Notes under the pieces: model-generated | Told to the model about the DNA's origin: nothing | Database searches by the model: none | The model's input: the letters and a program-made list of their open reading frames with translations, nothing else | Translations under genes and position numbers: made by a program | Shown here: positions 26,290-37,608 of the stretch, one piece after another | How the letters are laid out: every line of letters begins with the position of its first letter | Position numbering within the stretch: the stretch's first letter is position 1 | Assembly: GCF_021018805.1 (NCBI RefSeq) | Contig: NC_086256.1 | Coordinates: forward strand, 12,776,032 to 12,840,031 | Direction: 5' to 3' | DNA length: 64,000 bases | Origin: Prinia subflava | Lineage: Eukaryota > Chordata > Aves > Passeriformes > Cisticolidae

Positions 26290-26885
26290 GTTGAATACAA
26301 CTGATATGTCATCCACTCTAACAGGTCTGTCATTTCAGAGGGAGATTCTGTGAGGGAGGCATTTTCAGGATGCCTTACCCAAAACAGATATTTTTATTCC
26401 ACTTGTTCTCCTCCAGTACAATGTATTTGAAATTAGACTTATATATGATTTCTACCTCAACACTATGACTTTGGATACTTTCACCATCCAAATGATGTTT
26501 TTTTTATTTTTAATTCTGCTACAACCAGTGCTGCCTTTTGGCAAAGAGTTCCATGGTATAATTCTTCTTTGTTGTGAAAACAAATATTTTTTCCTCAGCT
26601 TTAAATTTCATTTTTTAAACTGAATATCCCTTTGTCTGTGTAATATGAGAAACCCAGAGCAGAATATTCCACTCTCTACTCTCTGTGCCATGTATTATTT
26701 TAAAAAGATTTATCTGGCCTCCTTGTATTTGTCTTTTCTCTAAAATAAACAGTCCTATTCTTTTTATTCTATTCACAGATATTTTGCATGCCTTTAGCTG
26801 TCCGCAGAAATCATTGCCAACCGTTTCCTATTTCTTCTTTACCTCAGGTTTTCTCAACAGAGGTGGTAAAATTTTTCACCATAAA
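26290..26885 (-). repeat. CR1/L3-type LINE 3' fragment (antisense)
   Basis: The sequence follows, in order, the antisense text of amniote CR1/L3-like LINE 3' regions: GCAAAGAGTTCCATGG, then TTGTGAAAACAAATATTTT, then TTCATTTTTTAAACTGAAT, then TGGCCTCCTTGTATTTGTC, then TTCTCTAAAATAAACAGTCC followed by TATTCTTTTTATTCT. These correspond to the usual 'tgagttccacaggtta', 'gtgaaaaagtacttcc', 'tcatgtcctcc' and 'ctaaactgaaaagtcc' phrases. The copy is heavily diverged and 5'-truncated, so no open reading frame of the element is intact. This is the best transposon match in the window and supports an amniote, probably sauropsid, origin. Confidence 0.65.
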
Positions 26886-27261
26886 GCTTATCAATGAATC
26901 ATACAATGACTTAAAATATTTACCAGTATGTTTTCTATCATTTATAAATGACATTCCTTAAGTAACATGGGGTTTAATTAATGTTATAAGGGCATAAATC
27001 CCTGAAATACAAATAAAAGGGGGGCTAAATCTTTTTAAGTCTCTATTTTAAACCTGCACATTTCTTACATCTGTCATGTTTACATATGTTTATAAGATAA
27101 AATCAACAGCCTGTAGTTCTTTCTAGAACTTGTAAACATCAGATAAATCAAAAATTTATCCTTTATTGACAGAAAAATTGAGTATTAATTTCTACAGACA
27201 CAAACTGTCTATGCTGCTTCGCAATAGTGGACTACAAGGTTAAAAGAGACAGGTCAACACT
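26886..27261. other. non-coding AT-rich DNA
   Basis: No feature is recognisable. It is an AT-rich spacer between the LINE fragment and the GC-rich patch. Confidence 0.6.
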
Positions 27262-27835
27262 TTAAAATTCAGATGAGAGGTACATTTCAGTGGTTGCATT
27301 CATACATGTCTCATCTTTTGGCTGCCTCCTCTTCTCCCCATCTGCTGCCGTGGCTGGCTGCCTGCTCCCTCTCTGGGGAAGCCCTGGCCACCACGCCATG
27401 TGCCACTGTGCCACCACTGTGCCAGGCACTGGGGCCACCGGGGCAGCACAGGCTCCCTCTGTGCTGCAGGAGGCCCTTGCTGATGGTAATGCTGAAATAC
27501 TGGCTTTGCCCCTCAAACACCAGCACACCTGCCTGGCATTTACATGCCAAAGGCACAACATGGAACTACAGGAAAAACTTGAACAACAAAGGGTAAAGTG
27601 CAGTTCATTACACAGTGCTTTGATCCTGAGAAAAGAGCTGGCTGATGGCAAAGGACTGACTCCCTCCCAGCAGCAGGGCACACTGCAGGGGTGCTGTGGT
27701 GTGCCCAAGAAATATCCCAGGATTTCCAAGCCCACTGGCACAAGCTGCAGACAAATAAGGACAGTTGCACCTTCTGGGCAGACTATAGACAGCACAAATC
27801 TGAATGTAAGTCTGTGCTCTATTGAACAGGGTTGA
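27262..27835. other. GC-rich patch open on both strands
   Basis: A local GC-rich block (densest at about 27320-27480) carries the two longest ORFs of the window: 181 codons on + (27290-27835) and 177 codons on - (27262-27795). Overlapping open frames on both strands usually mean a shortage of stop codons rather than a gene. The + frame has a charged, possibly helical stretch, MELQEKLEQQRVKCSSLHS, near residues 90-108, but no family that I recognise. A diverged coding exon or retrocopy remains possible. I do not call a gene. Confidence 0.35.
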
Positions 27836-27864
27836 CTGGATTTGAAAAACAGTCAAAGATTTAC

Positions 27865-27936
27865 CTGGATGTTTCCTGGCTCTGGTATGGGTGATGATGA
27901 TGGATGGATATATGTCTAGATATACTCTGAAATATA
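27865..27936 (-). other. pseudo-exon candidate (72 nt)
   Basis: On the minus strand a strong polypyrimidine tract ending in CACCTGCAG precedes the block, and CATCCAG/GTAAATC follows it, a good donor. One of three frames is open through 72 nt. Sequence content is partly low-complexity (CCATCCATCATCATCACC), which argues for a chance pseudo-exon. No protein is recognisable. Confidence 0.25.
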
Positions 27937-29646
27937 CTGCAGGTGGAAGAAATGAGAATGAAATTCCATGTAAATAGAAGCAAGAATTAAGGTATTCATT
28001 TCTGCTAAGATAATAGACAGGGAGAAAGAAAAGATGCCCATATGCTCTGAACATGTATATACACAAATCATGCACACACTCACATTTGCACACTCAGGGT
28101 TGCTTCTGTCATGCCCCAGTATAATAAAACATTTTTCAGACAGAGATGAGATTTTCAGTTTGTTTTCCCTTATGTTTTGCAGGATAGTTCTAAAGTAAAT
28201 CCTGCTTATTATCTGCAAAAGCTAGCTAGCTGTATGTTATTCCATGCTTTTTTCTCCCCTATTTATTTAAAAACTAATCAATCTATGAAAATTATAGAAT
28301 CAGAGAAGCCTAATCAATGTGGAACACTTGCTTATAATTCTCACTATTTATGTTATTACTTCAGCTCCATTGTATTTGAAAAACTGCTATACACTGGCCA
28401 TTGTTTTTCTTTTAAATAATTTGCAGCCTAACTGCTCAGTTTAAAACCTCCCAGACATCTCACTAATAATAATGCTCCCACCCTTGCCAAACTTGGAGAT
28501 ATTCAAGGTCTCGGTTAAAACAAATGGAGTTTTTCAAGAAACAGGGCTATAGTTTTCCTACCATCTTTAAGAAAGGTCAAAGGTCTATTGAAAATGTTTC
28601 GTGGGAAGCTCCAAACATTCTTCTGCATTCTTGTCACTGTGTTCATCATTTGCTTTAGTGAAACCAACCACTGCATCAGCAATGGTGACTATAAAAATTC
28701 TGGGATTGTTTGGTCATATATACTCCCCTTTTCTAGCATTCCCTCTTGCTCATTTGAGTAATGCCTGAACTCCACACCATTGTGACTGGGCACAGTTTAA
28801 ATAACAGGCTCTGTTTCCATATAGGTCATGCTGACATTAAAAAATTTGATCAGTTCTAAGTAAAATATTTGTTGTTTCCTGGGAAGAGACCTAAAGTCCT
28901 TAGAGAAGAGTTATTCATTCAATTACTCCTTTTTATTTCAGTGGAATTGCTAGTTTGAGAATGTTTTGAACATAGAAATTGGCCTACAGCATGGCCCTGG
29001 GTCATTGAAAAAGGGTTGTTTTTTTTTTTTTCATACTATCATAATTCTAAGTAAAATGAGAGAGAAACACTTAAATTTTAAGAGAATGTTGTTTTTCTTC
29101 CTTACTGCGGGAAAGTGTAATGCTACCAGTGAAGACAAAATAGCCTTCTTGACTATTCTGTGAAAAATCTCCTTTTTTAAATCTAAATAGATATAAATTT
29201 ACGCAGTTGCTATAATGCACCCAGTTCCCAGAACCCCTAGTTTGCAAGTAAAGCTTTCCACTGGCCGTTTTCAAAGGCAGCAGCTTTGCAACTCAGGGAT
29301 TAAATGGAATCAATAAATGTTTGTCTGGGAGACAAAAACGTACATGAACAAGAAGCACAGACACAGAGGCTTTCACATGCAGGAGAGTTGTTTACCTGGG
29401 ACCATCCACCTGGCTGTTAAGAGGCCAGGAGGATTTCTCCTTCCTTAGAGAACTTGCTGATAAAGTGTATATTATTCTCTTGATTAGTAAAAAACTTTTG
29501 AAAAAAGCAGCTGCCTCTCACAGCCTTCACTTGCCAGTTTCTAAGTGAATTACACCTCTGTACGTTTTACAGTTATGCCCCTCAACAGAGATTTTGCTTT
29601 TGAAATGGGCCTTCCAAGGGAAAACAGAAAAAGCTTTATTTTTTCT
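27937..29646. other. non-coding DNA, no gene recognised
   Basis: AT-rich. Short ORFs only. Nothing identifiable beyond a poly(T) run at about 29019-29031. Confidence 0.6.
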
Positions 29647-29668
29647 TATATATATATATATATATATA
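29647..29668. repeat. (TA)11 microsatellite
   Basis: Eleven uninterrupted TA dinucleotides, followed by ATATATT. Such tracts are typically polymorphic and prone to cruciform extrusion. Confidence 0.9.
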
Positions 29669-29949
29669 ATATATTTGACAGGGGAACAGAAAGCTTTTCT
29701 TGCAAATATAAAAAAAAAAATCTTTTATAAAAGAAAGACAAATCTTGCTTGGATGCTTCTCGAGTCATGTGTCTCTGAACCTTTTCATATATATACATGT
29801 GTATGTATAATCTTACCTCAAACTGGTTTCATTCTAATGCTTTCACCATAGTTCATTAATGTGTGTTAGTGATATAAGTATATCTAGACATATATCCATC
29901 CATCCATATCATATGATTGAAGTAAAGTGATTTCAAACTGATATTTATT
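29669..29949. other. AT-rich spacer with short simple repeats
   Basis: Includes a short ATCC tandem (TCCATCCATCCAT) at about 29897-29909 and TATATA alternations. No gene. Confidence 0.6.
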
Positions 29950-30024
29950 AAACTCCAAAACACTTCGGAAACTGAGGCTGAAATTTTAAGTCAGTGTCAG
30001 AGCCTGGATTAAGTCTGAGGAGCT
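29950..30024 (-). repeat. MIR-like fragment
   Basis: TAAACTCCAAAACACTTC and then GGAAACTGAGGCTGAAATTT, then AAGTCAGTGTCAGAGCCTGG, parallel the antisense MIR core and flank (GGAAACTGAGGCACAGAGAG..AAGTCACACAG..AGAGCTGGGATT). It is short and diverged. Confidence 0.5.
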
Positions 30025-32302
30025 AATGAGAACCTTTAGAGCAAAGGAATTAATAAAGTGCTTTAGTGTGTTTTCTCTATAGGAATGGACTTAATTGAAG
30101 TAAAGCCTGAGCAGAGGTATCTATCCTCTTCCCTGGTCTATATCCCCTCTATCCACTCAAAAGACTGATTATTTTGGGAGGTAATTTAAAACAGATTAAA
30201 ACCATAAAAATACCGCACTGATTAAAGCTATATCTTTATATTTTAAAATACTCAGATTAGACATTAAAATATGTGCCAGTCCCGATCATTCTCATTTACC
30301 AAGCACATTTCATTCAGCAATTTCTCTGCTGACCAAGATAATCATTCTTTATGTGCATTTAAGCATGTCACTCTGCATCACTCCTCCTTTCAACTTGCTT
30401 GATCAAATGTGGTTATTTTTCTTACAGACTTTTTTAGCTGTATTAAAAGAATTTCTTTCCTCAGTAGCATATTGACCACTTGAGTTCAGTGCATACCAGT
30501 CAGGTCTCCATATGTTGACAGTTCTGCTAGGTTTTACAAACAGACCTCCCCACACGGTAATAAGCTCACCTAGGAGTCTACTCATGAGTATATTTATATG
30601 ATTATATAATGATTAACTGCCTGAAAGGAAAGTAGCATCTAAAATCTAAAAAAATAAGTGAGCACCCTCTTTATATTAGGTTCAGTACAAAGCCTCTCTA
30701 AGCTGAAGGTGCTGCCACTGGCACAGGAAATCAGGATGGGACAAAGCAGAACAGATGGGGACAACAGGGACCTGAGACAAGGGTAAGTAGCTGCAGTTGC
30801 CTAATGCAGGGAAACTCCACGACAAAGGCAGGCAGGGTGTTCCCCAAATCCCAGTCTAGTCTTTGCAATACAATTCTCCTTCTCTGTCTTTCACATATTG
30901 TTGGTTACTTCCACCCCTTTACTGCTACTTTTTGACAGAGGTGCTCTTTTGGTGGTTCTTCTGTATAAGGAGTCAGAATTTCCTTCAATGTAAATGAAAA
31001 CAGCTTAATTTAAGTTGTCAAAATATAAGACATTTCCAAAGATGAATTCTTGTATTCCCCAACTAACCTTCACCTCCTGAGTGCCCTATAATTACACCAA
31101 CAGTGACCCCTGGGCAGGGATGAAATGTAAGGATATGAAGGGTGTGGGGTAAATGAGCATCAATTTGTTAAATACTGCATTTCTGTCTGGATTTTAACCT
31201 TTGGAGACTACAATGCACATGAGAAATGCAATTGCAAAGAGAAGAGTGCATAGAAAGGCCTATTTAGTCAGGTCGTAATATCATAGCTGTATTTAAAATT
31301 CCTGAAGCACTCCAGAGTTCTGGCTGCAGGATGTTTTCCCCAAAGTACCTAATGTAAACATAAGCCTGTTTATATTTCAGTAGGTGTGCATAAACTCAGC
31401 CAATATTCAGCGCCAAGAAAATGAAGCACTTTTTTTTCCCATCACAACAATTGATGTAAGTAATCAACTTGATGTGTGTTGAAAATGAGGCCTCCATTCT
31501 GCTGTTTCCAATAAACAATATTAATGTGTGTTCGAGAAGCTCGAAGCAGATAAATTTCTACAGAGAAAATATTTCATTTCTCAGTGGTTTTGTAATAAAA
31601 GAAGCCCAACAAAATGTTTTACAAGACCAAGTCCCTGATGTTGTGATGGCATGTAGCAGATTTTAATGGTTAATTCTCAATCATGGCTGTGTTATGAAAA
31701 GTGCCATTGTGCCACAGGTGGCAGGAGGAGCAGAGGCAGGAGGTGGTGGCTGATAGAAAAGAACATAGTGGCCTTTTCTTTCTCCTGAGACACTGCAGAG
31801 GCAAGCCAGCCACAAAAATGTGGTTGAGCTTTTGATGGCACTGAGGGGAGAAGCCTGAGAGGGGTTCAGGGCAAAGGCAGGATTTTTCTAGTGTTCAAGG
31901 AGGCAGTAGAATCAGGTGGAACAGAGTTCCCTGGGTGTGCAACAGCTTTTTTTAAAAATGAGAGGTTTCTGGGGAACTGAAACATTTAATCTGTAGCCAA
32001 GAGCACAGAAGGGAGGTGGCTTTGTATTTTGTAAAAATAATGAAGCCATAGATCCAGAGCCAAATTTTGAAGAGGATTCTAAATACTGTTTTGGGGAAAA
32101 GATTATGGAAAGAATTACCAGTAGCTGTTGTCACCTCCCAAAGCTCTACTGCTGAAAGCAAGTACTGAATAGCTTTTCTAATCTTTTCTCTCATCCCTTT
32201 CTTTTGGATGAAGTCAAGCAGAATGTACTTAAAGGCTCTATTTCCACTGAAATCTGCTGTGTTAAATTAGACCTTCTGAATCCATCCTTCTCCCAGAAGA
32301 CA
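30025..32302. other. non-coding DNA, no gene recognised
   Basis: AT-rich to average composition. ORFs are under 81 codons. A minus-strand pairing of a pyrimidine-rich acceptor (30621) and a donor-like GTGAGC (30564) encloses only AT-rich, stop-containing sequence and was not called. Nothing else is supportable. Confidence 0.6.
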
Positions 32303-32352
32303 TTCTTCTTTTTTTTCTCTCTCTCTCTTTTTTTTTCCCTTTTTCTTTTTTT
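32303..32352 (+). repeat. polypyrimidine tract (TC-rich)
   Basis: Fifty bases of nearly pure T and C, including CTCTCTCTCT, followed at once by ACAG/TAAGTAATG. The tract plus AG resembles a very strong splice acceptor, but the next bases form a donor-like TAAGT and no exon is apparent. Low-complexity DNA is the simplest reading. Confidence 0.75.
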
Positions 32353-35300
32353 ACAGTAAGTAATGGGTGTTTAATGTCTTGACTTTTACAATGATACAAC
32401 CTTTGAGACCCTCAAGTGTACTGTTCAGCCTTCTCAACAGGTCCAGTTGCCTCGCTGACACTCACAGCACGGGAGAGGAAAGGGAAAAGGCTCTGAGAGC
32501 TGGAACTGATGCAGGTTTGTTGCATGTCTTGAAATCAGGGACTGCACCGAAATCCAACATGAACTGACAAAGGCCTTTCTGATTTGCAGCCCTGCCCCTG
32601 CTGCACATGCATACATATTCATGCAGCCCCACTTTGAGTTTGCATTGGGGCTTTGCACAGCTTCCTGGCTCTGTGCAAGCACAAGGCAAGGTTTCAACCT
32701 GTGTGGGCTCACACCCACTTCCACCCTCAAATTTGACTATGAGGTTTTGAATTCAAGCAAGCTCAAAATTGCAAAGTGAAACATCATCAAAACCAATGAG
32801 TTTTCTCTGGCTTGGTGTCAAAACTGAGAGAAACTGCATATTTTGCACGCTCTTGGAGTACAACTTCATGGGAACATTCAAAAACATTAATCATTCTTTC
32901 AAGAGGCTTCAGGTCTCAAGTTTTACATTCACTAGCACATATAAATCACAAATCTGGCACATCAGTTCTGATCTCAATTATATTGACACAATTCTCTTGT
33001 CATCAGTTTGATTAAATATTGAGTCCCAATCCTATAAACAGTTTAACAGTCCAGCTTTAAAATTAAGCATATGCAGAAATGTTTGTAAGACCACAGTCTC
33101 AGTTTTGGGCTATGAAACTTCTGGTTTCAGAACGTAATTGTTATATTATGTCATAGTTTTCCAAATTTCCTTCTTATTTTTTCTTTATCTTTTTTTAGTT
33201 TATATGAATTAATGTCACACTGAGTTCAGCGGAAGCTTGAAACATTGCATTGTTTGACTAATTAAAGATAAAAAGTTTCTCTTGAACAAAATGTCATATC
33301 CCTCAATTATATCTAATGAGGAAAAACATAACTCTTAATAAGCCTCTTGTAAATTAAATAGCTCCTTATGAAAATAAGTAAGAAGTGTTAATTATTTGAT
33401 GGAAACATGAGCTAAAATCTACTGAAATGTATATATTAGTAACAGATTGCTATCTAAGGAAAAATGCATTAATTTTTTCAAAATAAAGAAAAGATTGTTC
33501 CAGCTCAAAAACGTTATTGGGTTGTTTTGGTTTTTTTTGTGATTCCTTACAGAAACACAGAAATCAGAGTTATTATCATAGCACTTTTACCTATAGAAAA
33601 AATTATTTATTCCTGTTGCTTCCCAAAAGAGAATTGGCAAAGTTGTACTTAGCATGTCATGGATGCTAAAAGTTCCTCTGCTTCTTAAACATGCAGAAGA
33701 ACCTTCAAAGCAAATTTCTGAAATACAAAAATCAGTAAGTTCACAACCAAAAATTTAGAGTTTAAACAAAGGCAAGTTGGCTTAGCTTGACATAGAAAAC
33801 TTCTGGTTTACTGACACCAGTCAAAACAATCAATGAATTGAACAGAAATAATAGAAATTCAGTGTAGGTTTAAAATTCAGGTTTCATTCGATCAATAACC
33901 AAAGAACTTTTTGCCTGTCTTGTATTTTTTCTAAACTGTTGGAGTTTGGAGTGGTTGCATAAATGTTTAATAATATTAATAATTAATATTATTTGTGTTT
34001 ATACAATGACTTTTTTAATCTGTTTCTGCACACCAAGTCTTAAAGCTGGAGATCTGAAAGCCTCCCTAGAGTGAAATGTGAATCCATGAAATGTGTTCCA
34101 CTCATACTATTACACAAAATCTTCTGGGACTGGTCAAATTTCCCTAAACCTCAAAATAATTTCATCTGCAATAAATGGAAAAAAAATTCAAGAGTTTCTT
34201 CAGGCTCTGAGGAAATTACTTAGTTTTCCTCCTCCTTCCCACCCAAAGCACTGTATTCCAAGATATTTTGTTATCTGCTCATGACGGATAAGAGCAGGAG
34301 CAATTTAGCTACTCAAACAAGTCTGCTTTGCAGTCTGAAAGTAAAAGTCATTAGCAAAATGCTATTTGGCTAGTGGCAGCTTAAACAGTGGTATATGATT
34401 TTCACTCATTTTAAGTAATTTCTGCACAATTCTGAGCTCCTATTTGAGTGAATCTAGGAAATTTTCTCTGTGAAATGGAAAAGATTTGTGCATGTTAAAT
34501 GGGGGATTATAAAACATTGTTTTTGCAGCTGTCTGATCTCTTGTTAGTTAACACATTTTTCATTTACTTTTTTGTCTTTGAGTTCTGGTGCTTCAGACAC
34601 AAAACTGAAAAAGACTAATACAGCTTCTCAGTTTAGTCTGGTTTGGACCTTGAAATAACTTTTTGGAGTAAACAACTGACCTAATTACGTATACAGTGAA
34701 GGCATTAAAATGCAATAGAGTCTGCAAAATGCAGTAGGGTCAGCATAATACTACAGACTTCAAACAAAAAAAAAGCTGCAAAGCATACTTGTAAAATTTG
34801 CTCTACTACAGACAGACACAATCAGGTTAGTAATAACAGTGTGGTCTTAAAAACTAAAGACAGCTATGGTTCAATTCATAAATTTGGAGAAAAGAGAATG
34901 GCAGAGCCCTGAAAATGTATCTTTCCAAGAGAAGTAAATTTGTTTTCTGAAGAGGGGTTGGTTATAATCCCCTGGATGCTGTAGTGAGATGTTTGCTAAA
35001 TGGCAATGAACACTGTAGTTTAAAAGCAAATCTAACAAACAATCAGCATCTCTTTCTTACAGCCACCCTTTTACAGTCTCCCTAAAAGATTTACAGTCTC
35101 CAGAGCTGTAAATGGTATGACTGAGTGATCTCTCAGTGAGAGCTGCCATGGCACTGTTGCTTCCCAGCAGGCAGTCCAGTCAGATGATGTAGAGTAGGCG
35201 TAGGGAGACAGATCCCATTTGAATGCATGAAAAAAACATGCTGCTGAAATTTCATAAATGTTGTAGAGTTTATTCTAGATGCCTGATCCTCATTTTTTGC

Positions 35301-35554
35301 TCGCTTGGAGCTTCCATTCAAACATAATGCCGGATTTGTGCGAAACTGCACTCTGTCACTTGTCTGAATTTATCAGCATTTAATTTATGCCAACTCTGAA
35401 TGCACTGCAGGACAGCACAGAAATCACAGGAGCCACACACGGCTGATGACCGTGCTGCTTCCATCCCCTGGCAGCAGGCACTGCAGAGCCATGCACCCTG
35501 TCCTTTCGGAAAGGCAGAGGCAGAGGAAGGAGCACTGCTGAAAATTCTTGCCAC
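32353..35554. other. non-coding DNA with one AT hairpin
   Basis: Mostly AT-rich. A perfect inverted repeat (AATAATATTA, 5-base loop, TAATATTATT) lies at 33969-33993. Two copies of TTTACAGTCTCC sit about 20 bp apart near 35069-35100. Overlapping ORFs near 32.4-32.7 kb are on both strands and unrecognised. Confidence 0.55.
33969..33993. repeat. perfect AT-only inverted repeat
   Basis: Two 10-base arms separated by ATAAT can form a hairpin or cruciform. All bases are A or T, so chance formation is quite likely. Confidence 0.7.
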
Positions 35555-35610
35555 AGATGCCTCATCTATAAATTGGGACTAATAGCACTTCACTGTTTGG
35601 AGCAGTTCTT
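35555..35610 (+). repeat. MIR-like fragment (sense)
   Basis: GCCTCATCTATAAATTGGGA followed by CTAATAGCAC parallels the MIR consensus CCTCATCTGTAAAATGGGGATAATAG. Only about 35 bases are clear. Confidence 0.5.
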
Positions 35611-35764
35611 AATGTAGAGTTCAGACCTCTCTAATAAATTCCACTCTGAGTCTCAAGTGGTTTCTCCTGTGTCCAACAACCCGGTTCTGCAGAAGTTGCT
35701 GACTAGCTTGATAAGGAGCGGGATTAAGCTATTTGTTATCTGCCTGTATTGTACCCCAGATACT

Positions 35765-35950
35765 TACCTATCTAAGGTACTTATATCAGCACCTTTACAC
35801 CTAAGCACTTCCCAGTCTGTAATGGAAAGTATTTCCTTTATCATAGTCCTGGAAATAGTATTCTTTTCAATTTATAGATGGGGAACTGAAGCAGAGGGAG
35901 GAAATGACTTCCCTGCAGTTTTAACAAGAATCCTGAGGCAGGGGAAAGAC
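35765..35950 (-). repeat. MIR/CORE-SINE-like ancient repeat
   Basis: TACTTATATCAGCACCTTTA, then TATAGATGGGGAACTGAAGC and AGAGGGAGGAAATGACTTCC, then ATCCTGAGGC parallel the same ancient repeat seen at 23.1 kb, with the MIR antisense core GATGGGGAAACTGAGGCAGAG. This is the clearest MIR-type core in the window. The ORF of 115 codons that covers this element (35657-36004) is therefore probably not a gene. Confidence 0.65.
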
Positions 35951-37495
35951 CTGCCCCTGGCGTGGCTGTGGCAGGCAAACGAGGGAAAGCAAAAGATGTT
36001 GTAACAAAATGTGTTATTTACCAGCCATACACACAACCCCATAAACTGAGCAGATCAAAAGAGATGAGCAAAGCTGATTAAAACCAAACAACACTTTTCG
36101 GGCTTTTTTATAGGTTTTGGATCATATCATACCCATAACTGCATAATTTGCAAATCTTTATGAAGAACGTGAGCATCCCTATAAATATCTTTGTGTTGCA
36201 ACCTCTAAACAGTGGTTGAAAAAAGAACCAAACCAAACCACACATCCAAGTAAAGTAAGCCCTAGGTGGTTCTTTTGCAGCCATGTGTGCTTATGAATCC
36301 TTGTGGAATTTCATTTTCACAAAATATTCCTTACTTTTTCTTAAGACAGAAGTAATTTGCCTCAGGGAAATTAACCCTACAGTAGGAAGAAACCCCATTT
36401 CTTGTAACCAGAAACAATTGCAATAAGTGTTGCTATTTTGATATATATATAGTGACAGAACAGAATTTTGAATTACAATGGGAATAAAACCAACTATTTT
36501 GAAAGAATTGGTCAAAAGCAATTAACAATTAACCAAACATTAGTGTCTTTTGTTCTAGCTGACAATTAATAATTAGCCACTAGTTGGGACCATATGTCCC
36601 ATATCTACTACGGAAATTAAAATGACTGACAAAAGGAAATTAGAGTGGCTGGGGTCAGTGATTACATGAAGCCAACTGAGGATAGGCCAGGTCAGTGTGT
36701 ACATATTGCATATTGTGTTTTGTGTGAGGAGTGTTTGGAGCTAGGGAAGAAAGGCTCTGCAAGGGACAGGAGGAGAAGGGGGTGGCTCCTTTCCTCCCTC
36801 TCCTGCAGGCAGCAGTGCCTGTGCAAGGCAGGCACTCCCTGAGCAGGCAGAGAAGCTGCTGTGGGAGAGGCAGGGAGAGGGTACGTGCCCAGGTCTACAA
36901 GGTAATAGCAAGGGACATTTTTCCAGGAACTCAGGGAATACTGTGGAGAGTTTGGGCAACCTTTACAGCCACTGAAAGAGTGAAGGATTAGTCCCATGAG
37001 GACAGAGTGACAGGGAAAAGATTGGTTTCCTGTCTTTCTTATTTAGTCTTTCCCTTGTGGCATGGCTAAGATTTCTTTATCTAAAGTGTTTACTGACTTG
37101 TAGTTTTGTTGCTGCTTCTTATTGCCCCTTTGTTTTATAGCCTGGCAAACATCTAGGTGTTTTATGTGCATATTTTAAGGAAAAATGGCAGGCAGTTCCA
37201 CACAGGTCTGCGGTAGGCATGTGGTCCAGCCACTAAATTTCTCTGCATTGGTTTGTTTCCAGTAGTTGAGCAGTGAGATAGCAAACCATAAGAAGCTACT
37301 CTCTGAAGAACTACAAAGATGAAAGATTTTTTTCCCTGGGATGAGGCTATAACTGTCTCTTCTGAGAGATCATACTGCAAGGGTCAGAGCAAGTGTTTCT
37401 GACAGTAGGCAAGGCAGCTGAATATGTGTATGTGACACCTTGAGATATTTCATTTACCTGCTAAGAAAAGTAGATTCAATTCTGTGACAAAAATA
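35951..37495. other. non-coding DNA with a GC-rich patch
   Basis: AT-rich, apart from about 36730-36900, where purine-rich GC-richer sequence contains overlapping ORFs on both strands (72-101 codons) and the exon-like block listed separately. No gene is recognised. Confidence 0.55.
36809..36901 (+). other. exon-like block with strong acceptor
   Basis: A TTTCCTCCCTCTCCTGCAG acceptor precedes the block. Donors follow at GAGAGG/GTACGT (after 36880, 72 nt) and TACAAG/GTAATA (after 36901, 93 nt), both multiples of three. One frame stays open for the full 93 nt (starting AAVPVQGRHSLSRQRS). No protein family is recognisable, and such acceptor-donor pairs arise often by chance, so a lncRNA exon or pseudo-exon is as likely as coding. 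Confidence 0.3.
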
Positions 37496-37608
37496 CTTTT
37501 CTTGCTTTCTTGCTTTCTTGCTGTTTTGCTTTCTTGCTTTCTCTCTCACTTTCTCTCTCTCTTTCTTTCTTTCTCTCCTTCTCTCCTTCTCTCCTTTCTT
37601 CCTTCTTG
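37496..37608 (+). repeat. long polypyrimidine tract (CTTT/CTTG/CTCC-rich)
   Basis: About 113 bases almost wholly T and C on the + strand, built from irregular CTTTCTTG, CTTT and CTCCTT units with a few G. The complementary purine strand could support triplex (H-DNA). The ORFs reported across it are low-complexity Leu/Ser/Phe or Arg/Lys/Glu runs and are artefacts. Confidence 0.85.

Noticed and set aside
30570..30620. Minus-strand 51-nt exon-like block
   Set aside because: The content is AT-only-like with stops in frame, despite good splice dinucleotides.
35657..36004. 115-codon + strand ORF
   Set aside because: Most of it lies across a MIR/CORE-SINE-like element, so the open frame is best explained by repeat sequence.
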